Assembly: GCF_021228295.1 (NCBI RefSeq)
Contig: NZ_JAJQPD010000004.1
Location: forward strand, 1-64,000
Direction: 5' to 3'
Source of the DNA: Agromyces humatus
GTDB taxonomy: Bacteria; Actinomycetota; Actinomycetes; Actinomycetales; Microbacteriaceae
DNA length: 64,000 nucleotides
Made by a program: the position numbers and the translations under genes. The notes under the pieces are model-generated. The model did no database searches. It saw only the letters and a list, made by a program, of their open reading frames with translations, and was not told the origin of the DNA. Shown one piece after another: positions 1 through 6,480 of the stretch (its first letter is position 1; each line of letters opens with the position of its first letter).

Positions 1-65
1 GCGAGCGTCAGCGAGGCCGTGGCGGCAAGCGCCACCACGGCGCCCAAGCGCAGAGACTTCTTCAT
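1..65 (-). CDS. Secreted or lipoprotein N-terminus, probable sugar ABC binding protein (partial)
   Basis: Only the first 21 or so codons are inside the window; the gene runs off the left edge. They read MKKSLRLGAVVALAATASL, a basic start followed by a hydrophobic stretch, which is a signal peptide of the kind seen on actinobacterial solute-binding lipoproteins; the lipobox itself would lie outside. A GAGGAAG ribosome site lies 6-12 nt before the ATG. The gene is divergent from the amino-sugar operon at 436. A sugar-binding protein for that pathway is the likeliest identity, because the operon encodes a cytoplasmic sugar kinase and therefore needs a non-PTS importer. That assignment is inference. 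Confidence 0.6.
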   Translation of the reverse strand, partial: MKKSLRLGAVVALAATASLTL

Positions 66-435
66 GGATGCTTCCTCACTCTGGTGGATGGTGCACCGCC
101 CAGCTTGTGCCTCGCGCGACGGTGCGTGTGTTCGAATCACGCACTCCGCACGCTCGCAGAGTGGTGTTTCATGAACGTTACGCCGAGCAAACAATCAAAT
201 TCATTCACCCGACGCAGGGCAATCTACGACGGATGCATTGCACTCGTCAAGATTCAGCCGATGTTTGTTACCATATCTCGCCCGAAGCCCTTGGACAGGA
301 GCGGCGTCCGTGGGCCGGTGCACAATCACGCGATCGAATGATCGTTAGACAGAATTTGCAATCATCTGCAATCATGTAAACGTCACCGCGGCGCGCAAGC
401 CCGCGACCCGCGCCACACACTTCTTGGAGTACGCC
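66..435. promoter_or_regulatory. Divergent regulatory region between the partial secreted gene and the amino-sugar operon
   Basis: This 370-nt stretch has no convincing gene and is clearly more AT-rich than its surroundings, especially 170-390. It contains three candidate protein-binding sites: a perfect inverted repeat GTGCGTG / CACGCAC at 122-128 and 138-144, a short palindrome CGATC-N4-GATCG at 331-344, and two direct copies of TGCAATCAT at 357-365 and 367-375, spaced 10 nt so that they lie on the same helix face. The direct copies sit about 60-80 nt before the GTG start at 436, where an operator or activator site would be expected. The DeoR protein encoded in the operon is the obvious candidate ligand. 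I cannot fix the -10 and -35 boxes with confidence. Confidence 0.55.
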
Positions 436-1341
436 GTGTCCTTGCCGTCCACCCCCAGTCCCGCCGCCCACATGGCGGCCGAGCTGGCCTCGCAGCCCGA
501 GACCTGGGCCCGCGCCGCCGATCTCCGCGACGACCAGGCGCGGCTGCCCCAGCGCGGCGCGCGCATCGCCGTCGTCGGCTGCGGCACCTCGTGGTTCATG
601 GCGCAGTCCTACGCCTGGCTCCGCGAGACGGGGGGCCACGGCGAGACCGACGCGTTCGCGGCATCCGAGGCCTTCGTCGACCGCGGCTACGACGCGGTCG
701 TCGCACTCACCCGCTCGGGCACCACGACCGAGGTGCTCCAGCTCGTCGAAGACCTGCGCGGTCGCGTGCGCACGATCGGCGTCATCGGCGACGCCCGTTC
801 GCCGCTCGTCGACCTCGTCGACGACGCCGTCACGCTGCCCTTCGCCGACGAGCAGTCGGTCGTGCAGACCCGCTTCGCCACGACCGCGCTCGCGCTCTTC
901 CGCGCCTCGCTCGGCGAAGACCTCACCCGAGCCATCGGCGACGTGCGCGGCGTGATCGACCAAGACCTCGACCCGGCATTGGTCGAAGCCGAGCAGGTCA
1001 CGTTCCTCGGTCGCGGCTGGTCGGTCGGCCTCGCCCACGAGGCCGCGCTCAAGATGCGCGAGGCGTCGCAGTCGTGGACCGAGTCGTACCCGTCGATGGA
1101 GTACCGCCACGGCCCGATCTCGATCGCGGCGCCCGGCCGGGTCACCTGGCAGTTCGGTGAGGCGCCCGAGGGCCTCGCGGCGGATGTCGCAGCCACGGGC
1201 GCCCGGTTCGAGGCGAGTACGCTCGACCCCATGGCCGAGCTCGTGCGCGCACAGCGCGTCGCGCTGGCGCGCGCCCGCGCCAAGGGACTCGACCCCGACC
1301 AGCCGCGCAACCTCACGCGTTCGGTCATCCTCGAGGCGTGA
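436..1341 (+). CDS. agaS: SIS-domain amino-sugar-phosphate isomerase/deaminase, AgaS-like
   Basis: A 301-residue double SIS-domain protein of the AgaS / GlmS-C-terminal family. It should act in the cytoplasm on galactosamine-6-phosphate, releasing ammonia and giving tagatose-6-phosphate. Visible marks are GCGTSW at about residues 48-53, the sugar-phosphate loop RSGTTTE near 95, and the second-domain segment with SMEYRHGP near 220. There is no N-terminal glutaminase domain, which separates it from GlmS. I chose GTG at 436 because GGAG ends 6 nt upstream; a TTG at 424 would overlap that site. It is the first gene of a six-gene operon with kinase, aldolase and deacetylase partners, and that context is the main reason for preferring galactosamine-6-phosphate over glucosamine-6-phosphate. 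Family certain, exact substrate inferred. Confidence 0.82.
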   Translation: MSLPSTPSPAAHMAAELASQPETWARAADLRDDQARLPQRGARIAVVGCGTSWFMAQSYAWLRETGGHGETDAFAASEAFVDRGYDAVVALTRSGTTTEVLQLVEDLRGRVRTIGVIGDARSPLVDLVDDAVTLPFADEQSVVQTRFATTALALFRASLGEDLTRAIGDVRGVIDQDLDPALVEAEQVTFLGRGWSVGLAHEAALKMREASQSWTESYPSMEYRHGPISIAAPGRVTWQFGEAPEGLAADVAATGARFEASTLDPMAELVRAQRVALARARAKGLDPDQPRNLTRSVILEA

Positions 1342-2315
1342 CTCCGATGACCTCTGCCGATGCACCGGGACCGCTCGGCTCCGGCACGCCGGTGCTCGCG
1401 TTCGATGTCGGCGGCACCGACACGAAGTCGGCGCTCATCGGTGCCGACGGTCGGGTGCTGGGCCTGCGGCGCACTCCGACCCCCCTCGATCCGGCCGACC
1501 CGGCCGGCGCGGTCGTCACCTCGATCGGCGCGCTCACCCGCCTCCACCTCGACGAGACGCCGGGCGTCGCGCCCGTCGCCGTCGGCGTGAGCGTGCCCGG
1601 CCTCGTCGACGAGGTCTCGGGCGTGGGCATCTTCGCCTCGAACCTCGGGTGGCGCGATGCGCCCATCCGCGCGCTCACCGAGGCGGCGACGGGCCTGCCG
1701 GTCGCCTTCGGCCACGACGTGCGGGCCGCCGGAGACGCCGAGCACCGCCTCGGCGCGGCCCGCGGGTACGGCGACGTCGTCGTGCTCGCGATCGGCACGG
1801 GGATCGCGAGTTCGCTCATCCTCGGTGGCCACCCCTACGCGGGCGGCGGCTATGCCGGCGAGTTCGGCCATTCGCTCGCCGACCCGCTCGGCGAGCCGTG
1901 CGCCTGCGGCGCGATCGGCTGCCTCGAGACCATCGCCTCCGCCGGGGCGATCACGCGGCGCTACCGCCAGGCTTCGGGCAACCCCGTCACCGGCGCGAAG
2001 GACGTGCTGGATGCGGCAGGCACCGGGGATCCGGTCGCCCGACGGGTCTGGAACGACGCCGTCGAGTCGCTGGCGCAGGCCCTCGCCCGGGTGGTCGCGA
2101 ACCTCGCCCCCGAGGCGATCATCATCGGCGGCGGCCTCGCGCAGTCAGGGCCCGCCCTGTTCGACCCGCTCGGCGAGCGGCTCGACGCGCTGCTGAGCTT
2201 CCATCGACGCCCGGCCCTCGTGCACGCCGAGCTCGGCGACGACGCGGGCCTGCTCGGCACCGCCCTCGCGGCACGCGACCTCGCCGCCGCGCGCGCAGCG
2301 GAGGCCGCCCAGTGA
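1338..2315 (+). CDS. ROK-family sugar kinase, probable N-acetylgalactosamine/N-acetylglucosamine kinase
   Basis: A 325-residue ROK kinase. The N-terminal ATP-binding motif reads FDVGGTDTKSA, the second phosphate loop IGTGIASSLILGG, and the zinc-binding cluster is CACGAIGCLE near residues 190-200; there is no helix-turn-helix, so it is an enzyme and not a ROK repressor. GTG at 1338 overlaps the agaS stop by four bases, implying translational coupling; an ATG at 1347 is the alternative. In non-PTS pathways for GalNAc, such as that of Shewanella, a ROK-like AgaK phosphorylates the imported sugar before NagA-type deacetylation, and this gene sits where such a kinase would be needed. GalNAc preference over GlcNAc is inferred from the operon, not from active-site residues. 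Confidence 0.8.
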   Translation: MTPMTSADAPGPLGSGTPVLAFDVGGTDTKSALIGADGRVLGLRRTPTPLDPADPAGAVVTSIGALTRLHLDETPGVAPVAVGVSVPGLVDEVSGVGIFASNLGWRDAPIRALTEAATGLPVAFGHDVRAAGDAEHRLGAARGYGDVVVLAIGTGIASSLILGGHPYAGGGYAGEFGHSLADPLGEPCACGAIGCLETIASAGAITRRYRQASGNPVTGAKDVLDAAGTGDPVARRVWNDAVESLAQALARVVANLAPEAIIIGGGLAQSGPALFDPLGERLDALLSFHRRPALVHAELGDDAGLLGTALAARDLAAARAAEAAQ

Positions 2316-3298
2316 TCCTCACCGTGACCCCGAACCCCGCCGAAGACCTCACCTGGCACGTCGACCGGCTGCGTCCGGGCGAGACCCACCGGGTCGGCGC
2401 TGGCGCCTCCCGTGCAGGCGGCAAGGGCATCAACGTCGCCCGGGTGCTGGCCGCCGAGGGGCACGACGTGCTCGCCCTCGCCACCGCCGGCGGCGCGACC
2501 GGCACCGTCTTGGCCGACGACCTCGAGCACAGCGGACTGCGCCACGCGCTCGTGCCGATCTCGGGCGAGACCCGGCGCAGCATCGCGATCGTCGACGAGG
2601 CGACGGGTGAGACGAGCATCCTCAACGAGCACGGCGCCGCCCTCTCGCCGTCCGAGGCGGCCGACCTGCTCGCCGAGGCCGCCCGTCTTGGGCGCACGGC
2701 CTCGGTCGTCGTCATCAGCGGCAGCCTGCCGGCCGGACTCGAGCCCGACGCCGTCGCCTCCCTCGTCGCCGAGCTCATCGCCGCCGGCGTCGCCGTGATC
2801 GTCGACACGAGCGGACCGGGGCTCATCGCCGCGGCACGCGCCGGCGCCACCGTGCTGAAGCCCAACCGCGACGAGCTCGAAGCCGTCACCGGGGAGTCCG
2901 ACCCCGTCGCCGGAGCCCGGGTGCTGCTCGACGCGGGTGCCCACATCGTGGTGGTGTCGCTCGGCGCCGAGGGGCTGCTCGTGCTCGACGCGACGGGCGC
3001 GGCGCGAGGCATCCGTGCCCGCCTGCCGAAGCCGTTGCACGGCAACGCGACCGGCGCCGGCGACGCCGCGGTGGCGGCGATCGCCGTCGCCCTCGCCGAG
3101 CACCCCGAGCTTCGCGCCGCGGGCGACGCGGACTCCACCACCGACACGACCGCCGCCCGCACCGCCATGGCCCGCCGGGCGGCCGCCTGGTCGGCCTCGG
3201 CGGTGCTCATGCCGCTCGCGGGCGCCCTCCACCCCGATCACGCGGCCCTCGAAGCCGAGGTCGTCGTCACCGCCCTCGAACCCCAGGAATCCGCATGA
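2312..3298 (+). CDS. PfkB-family kinase, probable tagatose-6-phosphate kinase
   Basis: A 328-residue ribokinase/PfkB-fold kinase of the LacC / 1-phosphofructokinase branch. It begins ILTVTPNPAED, the usual start of that branch, carries the first PfkB signature AGGKGINVARVL near residue 35, and the second signature GNATGAGDA with its catalytic aspartate near 250. Expected reaction is ATP-dependent phosphorylation of tagatose-6-phosphate to tagatose-1,6-bisphosphate, which feeds the aldolase encoded next. The GTG start at 2312 lies in a GTGA overlap with the ROK kinase stop. A 1-phosphofructokinase role cannot be ruled out by sequence, but there is no fructose PTS nearby and the neighbours fit the tagatose route better. 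Confidence 0.8.
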   Translation: MILTVTPNPAEDLTWHVDRLRPGETHRVGAGASRAGGKGINVARVLAAEGHDVLALATAGGATGTVLADDLEHSGLRHALVPISGETRRSIAIVDEATGETSILNEHGAALSPSEAADLLAEAARLGRTASVVVISGSLPAGLEPDAVASLVAELIAAGVAVIVDTSGPGLIAAARAGATVLKPNRDELEAVTGESDPVAGARVLLDAGAHIVVVSLGAEGLLVLDATGAARGIRARLPKPLHGNATGAGDAAVAAIAVALAEHPELRAAGDADSTTDTTAARTAMARRAAAWSASAVLMPLAGALHPDHAALEAEVVVTALEPQESA

Positions 3299-4167
3299 CG
3301 CTCACGCACACCCGCACGATCCTCGATGCCGCCGCGGCGGCGGGCACCGGGGTGGGCGCGTTCAACGTGCTGCACCTCGAGACCGCCGAGGCGCTCGTGG
3401 GCGCCGCCGAAGACACGGGGCTGCCGGTGATCCTGCAGCTGTCCGAGAACTGCATCCGCTATCACGGCGGCTTCGAGCCGATCGCGCGGGCGACACTCGC
3501 GGCGGCCGAAGCCTCGAGCGCAGCGGTCGCGGTGCACCTCGACCACGCCGAAGATCCCGAGCTCGCGTTCGTCGCGATCGAGCGCGGCTTCGGCTCGGTC
3601 ATGTACGACGGCGCGAAGCTCGACTTCGCCGACAACGTCGCCACCACCCGCCGCGTCGTCGAGCGCGCCGGCCTCGCGGGCGTGCTCGTCGAAGCAGAGC
3701 TCGGCGAGATCGGCGGCAAGGACGGCGCGCACGCCCCGGGTGTGCGCACCGACCCCGCCGAGGCGGCGCAGTTCGTCGCCGAGACCGGCGTCGACGCCCT
3801 CGCGGTGGCCGTGGGTTCGTCGCACGCGATGACCGAGCGAGTCGCCGCGCTCGACCTCGAGCTCATCGCGCGGCTGCACGCCGCCGTGCCCGTGCCCCTC
3901 GTGCTGCACGGATCGTCGGGCGTTCCCGACGACACCATCGTGCGGGGCATCCGCTCGGGTCTCACGAAGGTCAACGTGTCGACGCACCTGAACGGCGCGT
4001 TCACCGGCGCGATCCGCGACTACCTCGCGCAGCATCCGTCGGCCGTAGACTCGCGAAAGTACCTTGCGGCGGGCCGCGACGCGGTACGCCTCGAGGCGGG
4101 CCGCCTGCTGCGCCTGTTCGCATCGGCACAGTTCGCATCGGCACACCAGAGGAGCGAGATCGGATGA
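3295..4167 (+). CDS. Class II ketose-bisphosphate aldolase, probable tagatose-1,6-bisphosphate aldolase
   Basis: A 290-residue zinc-dependent class II aldolase of the GatY/KbaY/AgaY and FbaA family. Metal and substrate motifs are in order: VHLDHAED near residue 80, EAELGEIGGKDG near 130, GSSHAM near 175, VLHGSSGV near 200 and KVNVSTHLN near 225, giving the three expected zinc-binding histidines. It would split tagatose-1,6-bisphosphate into dihydroxyacetone phosphate and glyceraldehyde-3-phosphate. The ATG at 3295 overlaps the kinase stop by four bases. The length is that of the short tagatose/GatY type (about 285) and not of the longer FbaA type (about 340-360). The C-terminal end has near repeats of FASAQFASAH that probably lie outside the barrel. 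Confidence 0.86.
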   Translation: MTLTHTRTILDAAAAAGTGVGAFNVLHLETAEALVGAAEDTGLPVILQLSENCIRYHGGFEPIARATLAAAEASSAAVAVHLDHAEDPELAFVAIERGFGSVMYDGAKLDFADNVATTRRVVERAGLAGVLVEAELGEIGGKDGAHAPGVRTDPAEAAQFVAETGVDALAVAVGSSHAMTERVAALDLELIARLHAAVPVPLVLHGSSGVPDDTIVRGIRSGLTKVNVSTHLNGAFTGAIRDYLAQHPSAVDSRKYLAAGRDAVRLEAGRLLRLFASAQFASAHQRSEIG

Positions 4168-4952
4168 ACCGTGCGGAGCGCCTGAGCGCCGTGCTCGACC
4201 TGCTCGCCGAGCACGGCCAGGTCGAGGTCGACCAGATCGTCGAGCGCCTCGACGTGTCGCCCGCCACCGCGCGGCGCGACCTCGACGCGCTCGCGAGCCA
4301 GCAACTGCTCACGCGCACGCGCGGCGGGGCGGTGGCCCACTCGGTCGCCTACGACCTGCCGTTGCGCTACAAGAACCAGCAGAATCCCGCCTCGAAGTCG
4401 GCGATCGCCCGGGCGGCGAGCGCGCTCGTGCCGCGCGGTGCGGTGATCGGCCTGTGCGGCGGCACGACGGCGACCGCGATCGTCGAGGAACTCCTCACCC
4501 GCGCCGACATCATGGAGCCCTCCGCCGATCCCGGGCTCACGGTCGTCACGAACGCGATCAACATCGCGATGCAGCTCGCCGTGCGCCCGCAGATCAAGAC
4601 GGTCGTCACCGGCGGCGTCGTGCACGCGCGGTCCTACGAGCTCGTCGGCTCGTACACCGATGCCGTGCTCGGCAGCATCACCCTCGACTACGCGTTCATC
4701 GGCGTGAACGGCATCGACCCGGTCGTCGGCCCGACCTCGCACGACGAACGCGAGGCCGCGGTCAACGCGCTCATGGCGTCGCGGGCGGCCCACGCCGTGC
4801 TCGTCGCCGACTCGTCGAAGCTCGACAAGCGCGCCTTCGCGGCGATCGGCTCGGGCCGGCTGTTCTCGACGCTCATCACCGACAGCGGCGCGACGAGCGA
4901 GCAGCTGGCGCGCCTCGCCGACCGGGGCTACGACGTTATCGTTGCCGAGTGA
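4164..4952 (+). CDS. DeoR-family transcriptional regulator of the amino-sugar operon
   Basis: A 262-residue DeoR/GlpR-type repressor. The N-terminal winged helix-turn-helix covers about residues 1-60, with VDQIVERLDVSPATARRDL as recognition segment, and the effector domain carries the sugar-phosphate isomerase-like loops CGGTTATAIVEEL, TNAINIAMQL, TGGVVHARSYELVG and the ending DSSKLDKRAF. DeoR members usually sense phosphorylated sugars, so a pathway intermediate such as tagatose-6-phosphate or GalN-6-phosphate is the probable inducer. The ATG lies in an ATGA overlap with the aldolase. Its position inside the operon is like agaR of GalNAc clusters. Its target is probably the divergent region at 66-435. 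Confidence 0.88.
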   Translation: MNRAERLSAVLDLLAEHGQVEVDQIVERLDVSPATARRDLDALASQQLLTRTRGGAVAHSVAYDLPLRYKNQQNPASKSAIARAASALVPRGAVIGLCGGTTATAIVEELLTRADIMEPSADPGLTVVTNAINIAMQLAVRPQIKTVVTGGVVHARSYELVGSYTDAVLGSITLDYAFIGVNGIDPVVGPTSHDEREAAVNALMASRAAHAVLVADSSKLDKRAFAAIGSGRLFSTLITDSGATSEQLARLADRGYDVIVAE

Positions 4953-6103
4953 GCACCTCGACCGTCGTCCACTCCGCACGTCTCGTCAGCGGGTTCGACA
5001 CCGTTCTCGACTCATGGGTGCGATTCGAGGATGATCTCGTGGTCGCGCGCGGCATCGGTGACGGCTGGCGCGAGGCGCTCGCACCCGAGACCGAGGTGAC
5101 GGATGCCGCGGGGCGGGTGCTGGTGCCCGGGTTCATCGACATCCACTGCCACGGCGCCGGCGGCGCCTCGGTCGACGAGGGCGAGCAGGCGATCGAGACG
5201 GCGCTCGCCGTGCACAACGCGCACGGCACCACACGCTCGGTGCTCTCGCTCGTGACGGCGGGGGTCGAACCGCTCGCCGCCCGCCTCGAGACGATCGCCC
5301 GCGTCGCGGCGCGCGACCCGCGAGTGCTCGGGGCCCACCTCGAGGGACCGTTCCTCGACACCGAGTTCCGCGGCGCTCACGACCCCGCCCTGCTGCGCCG
5401 CGCCGATGCCGACGCGGTCGACCGGCTGCTCGAGGCGGCCGACGGCACGCTGCGGCAGATCACGATCGCGCCGGAGCACGACGGCGCGGCCGACGCGATC
5501 CACCGGTTCACCGAGGCGGGCGTCCGCGTCGCCGTCGGGCACACCGGTGCCGACTTCGCGACGGCGCTCGCGGCGTTCGAGGCGGGCGCGAGCATCCTCA
5601 CGCACGCGTTCAACGGCATGCGCGGCATCCATCACCGGGCACCAGGGCCGGTCGTGGCGGCCATGAGCGCCGACCACGTCACCCTCGAGATCATCAACGA
5701 CGGGGTGCACGTGCACCCCGAGGTCGTGAAGCTCGCCTTCGCCGGGGCACCCGGGCGCGTGGCACTCGTCACCGATGCGATGGCGGCCGCCGGCTCCGAC
5801 GACGGCACGTACCTGCTCGGCTCGCTCGAGGTCGTCGTCGAGGGCGGCGTGGCGCGGCTCGCGCAGGGCGGCTCGATCGCGGGGTCGACCCTCACGCAGG
5901 ACGAGGCGCTGCGACGCGCAGTCGTCGACAGCGGCATCGCGCTCGAACACGCGGTCGCCGCGCTCACGAGCATCCCCGCCGCGGCCGTCGGCCGCGAGCG
6001 CGACCTCGGCCGGATCGAGCCCGGGTTCGCCGCCGATGCGGTGCTGCTCGGCGACGCCCTCGACGTGCAGGCGGTATGGGGTGCGGGCGCGCGGCTGCGC
6101 TGA
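4949..6103 (+). CDS. nagA: N-acetyl-hexosamine-6-phosphate deacetylase, NagA family
   Basis: A 384-residue amidohydrolase. The metal site motif GFIDIHCHGAGG is near residue 60, the glutamate ligand lies in HLEGPFL near 130, histidines occur in VGHTGAD near 190 and THAFNGM near 215, and the catalytic aspartate is in LVTDAMAAAG near 275. It removes acetate from GlcNAc-6-phosphate or GalNAc-6-phosphate. The GTG at 4949 overlaps the regulator stop by four bases, so all five junctions of this operon are 4-nt overlaps. As the only nagA in the window it could serve both this cluster and the GlcNAc cluster at 11.5-19.4 kb, which has nagB but no deacetylase. The GalNAc-specific name AgaA would be equally possible. 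Confidence 0.88.
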   Translation: MSTSTVVHSARLVSGFDTVLDSWVRFEDDLVVARGIGDGWREALAPETEVTDAAGRVLVPGFIDIHCHGAGGASVDEGEQAIETALAVHNAHGTTRSVLSLVTAGVEPLAARLETIARVAARDPRVLGAHLEGPFLDTEFRGAHDPALLRRADADAVDRLLEAADGTLRQITIAPEHDGAADAIHRFTEAGVRVAVGHTGADFATALAAFEAGASILTHAFNGMRGIHHRAPGPVVAAMSADHVTLEIINDGVHVHPEVVKLAFAGAPGRVALVTDAMAAAGSDDGTYLLGSLEVVVEGGVARLAQGGSIAGSTLTQDEALRRAVVDSGIALEHAVAALTSIPAAAVGRERDLGRIEPGFAADAVLLGDALDVQAVWGAGARLR

Positions 6104-6480
6104 ACCCGCTCACGGCGCACGACGGCGGTCGCGCGACGGATGATCGGCTCCGAGAGGGTGGGGCCCCGAGGCGTGTTCCCCATCGCCCCCGGGCCCCAGC
6201 CCGTTCGATCGGATGCTCTCCCCCGAGACATCCGACCATCGCCGGTTTCCCGGCATCCGTCTCGAGTGTTCGGGTCACTGGAAACGGCGGCATCTGAGCG
6301 CCTGCTCGTGCATGCCCTCACCATGAGAGACGGGTCGCACCGGCATCCATGACGCGGGTGCCGGGAATTTCTGCTGAAATGGGGGCACCCGCCGAGCGCG
6401 CCGTCATGATTCCCCTGATCGCGCGTCTCTTCAGGTGAACACCCCAGCACCTGAACATCCCCGTCCCGAAGGAGACGCGC
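6104..6480. other. 377-nt intergenic region before the sigma factor gene
   Basis: No gene is supported here. The first half is GC-rich with no obvious terminator T-run. The second half holds a compound hairpin at 6354-6392 and a short relatively AT-rich stretch (6365-6425) that probably contains the promoter for the sigma factor gene. An AAGGAG ribosome site lies just before the ATG at 6481. Confidence 0.5.
6354..6392 (+). promoter_or_regulatory. Nested inverted repeat before the sigma factor gene
   Basis: Outer arms GCGGGTGCC (6354-6362) and GGCACCCGC (6384-6392) are perfect reverse complements; inside them ATTTC (6367-6371) and GAAAT (6376-6380) form a second perfect stem around the loop TGCT. 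In RNA this would be a stable hairpin with an internal loop, about 90 nt before the start codon. There is no T-run after it, so intrinsic termination is unlikely; an operator or a 5-prime leader structure is more plausible. Confidence 0.5.

Noticed and set aside
1157..2311. Upstream in-frame extension of the PfkB kinase (total 713 codons)
   Set aside because: The extension overlaps agaS and the ROK kinase in another frame and is Arg-rich noise; the GTG at 2312 gives a normal kinase length and start.
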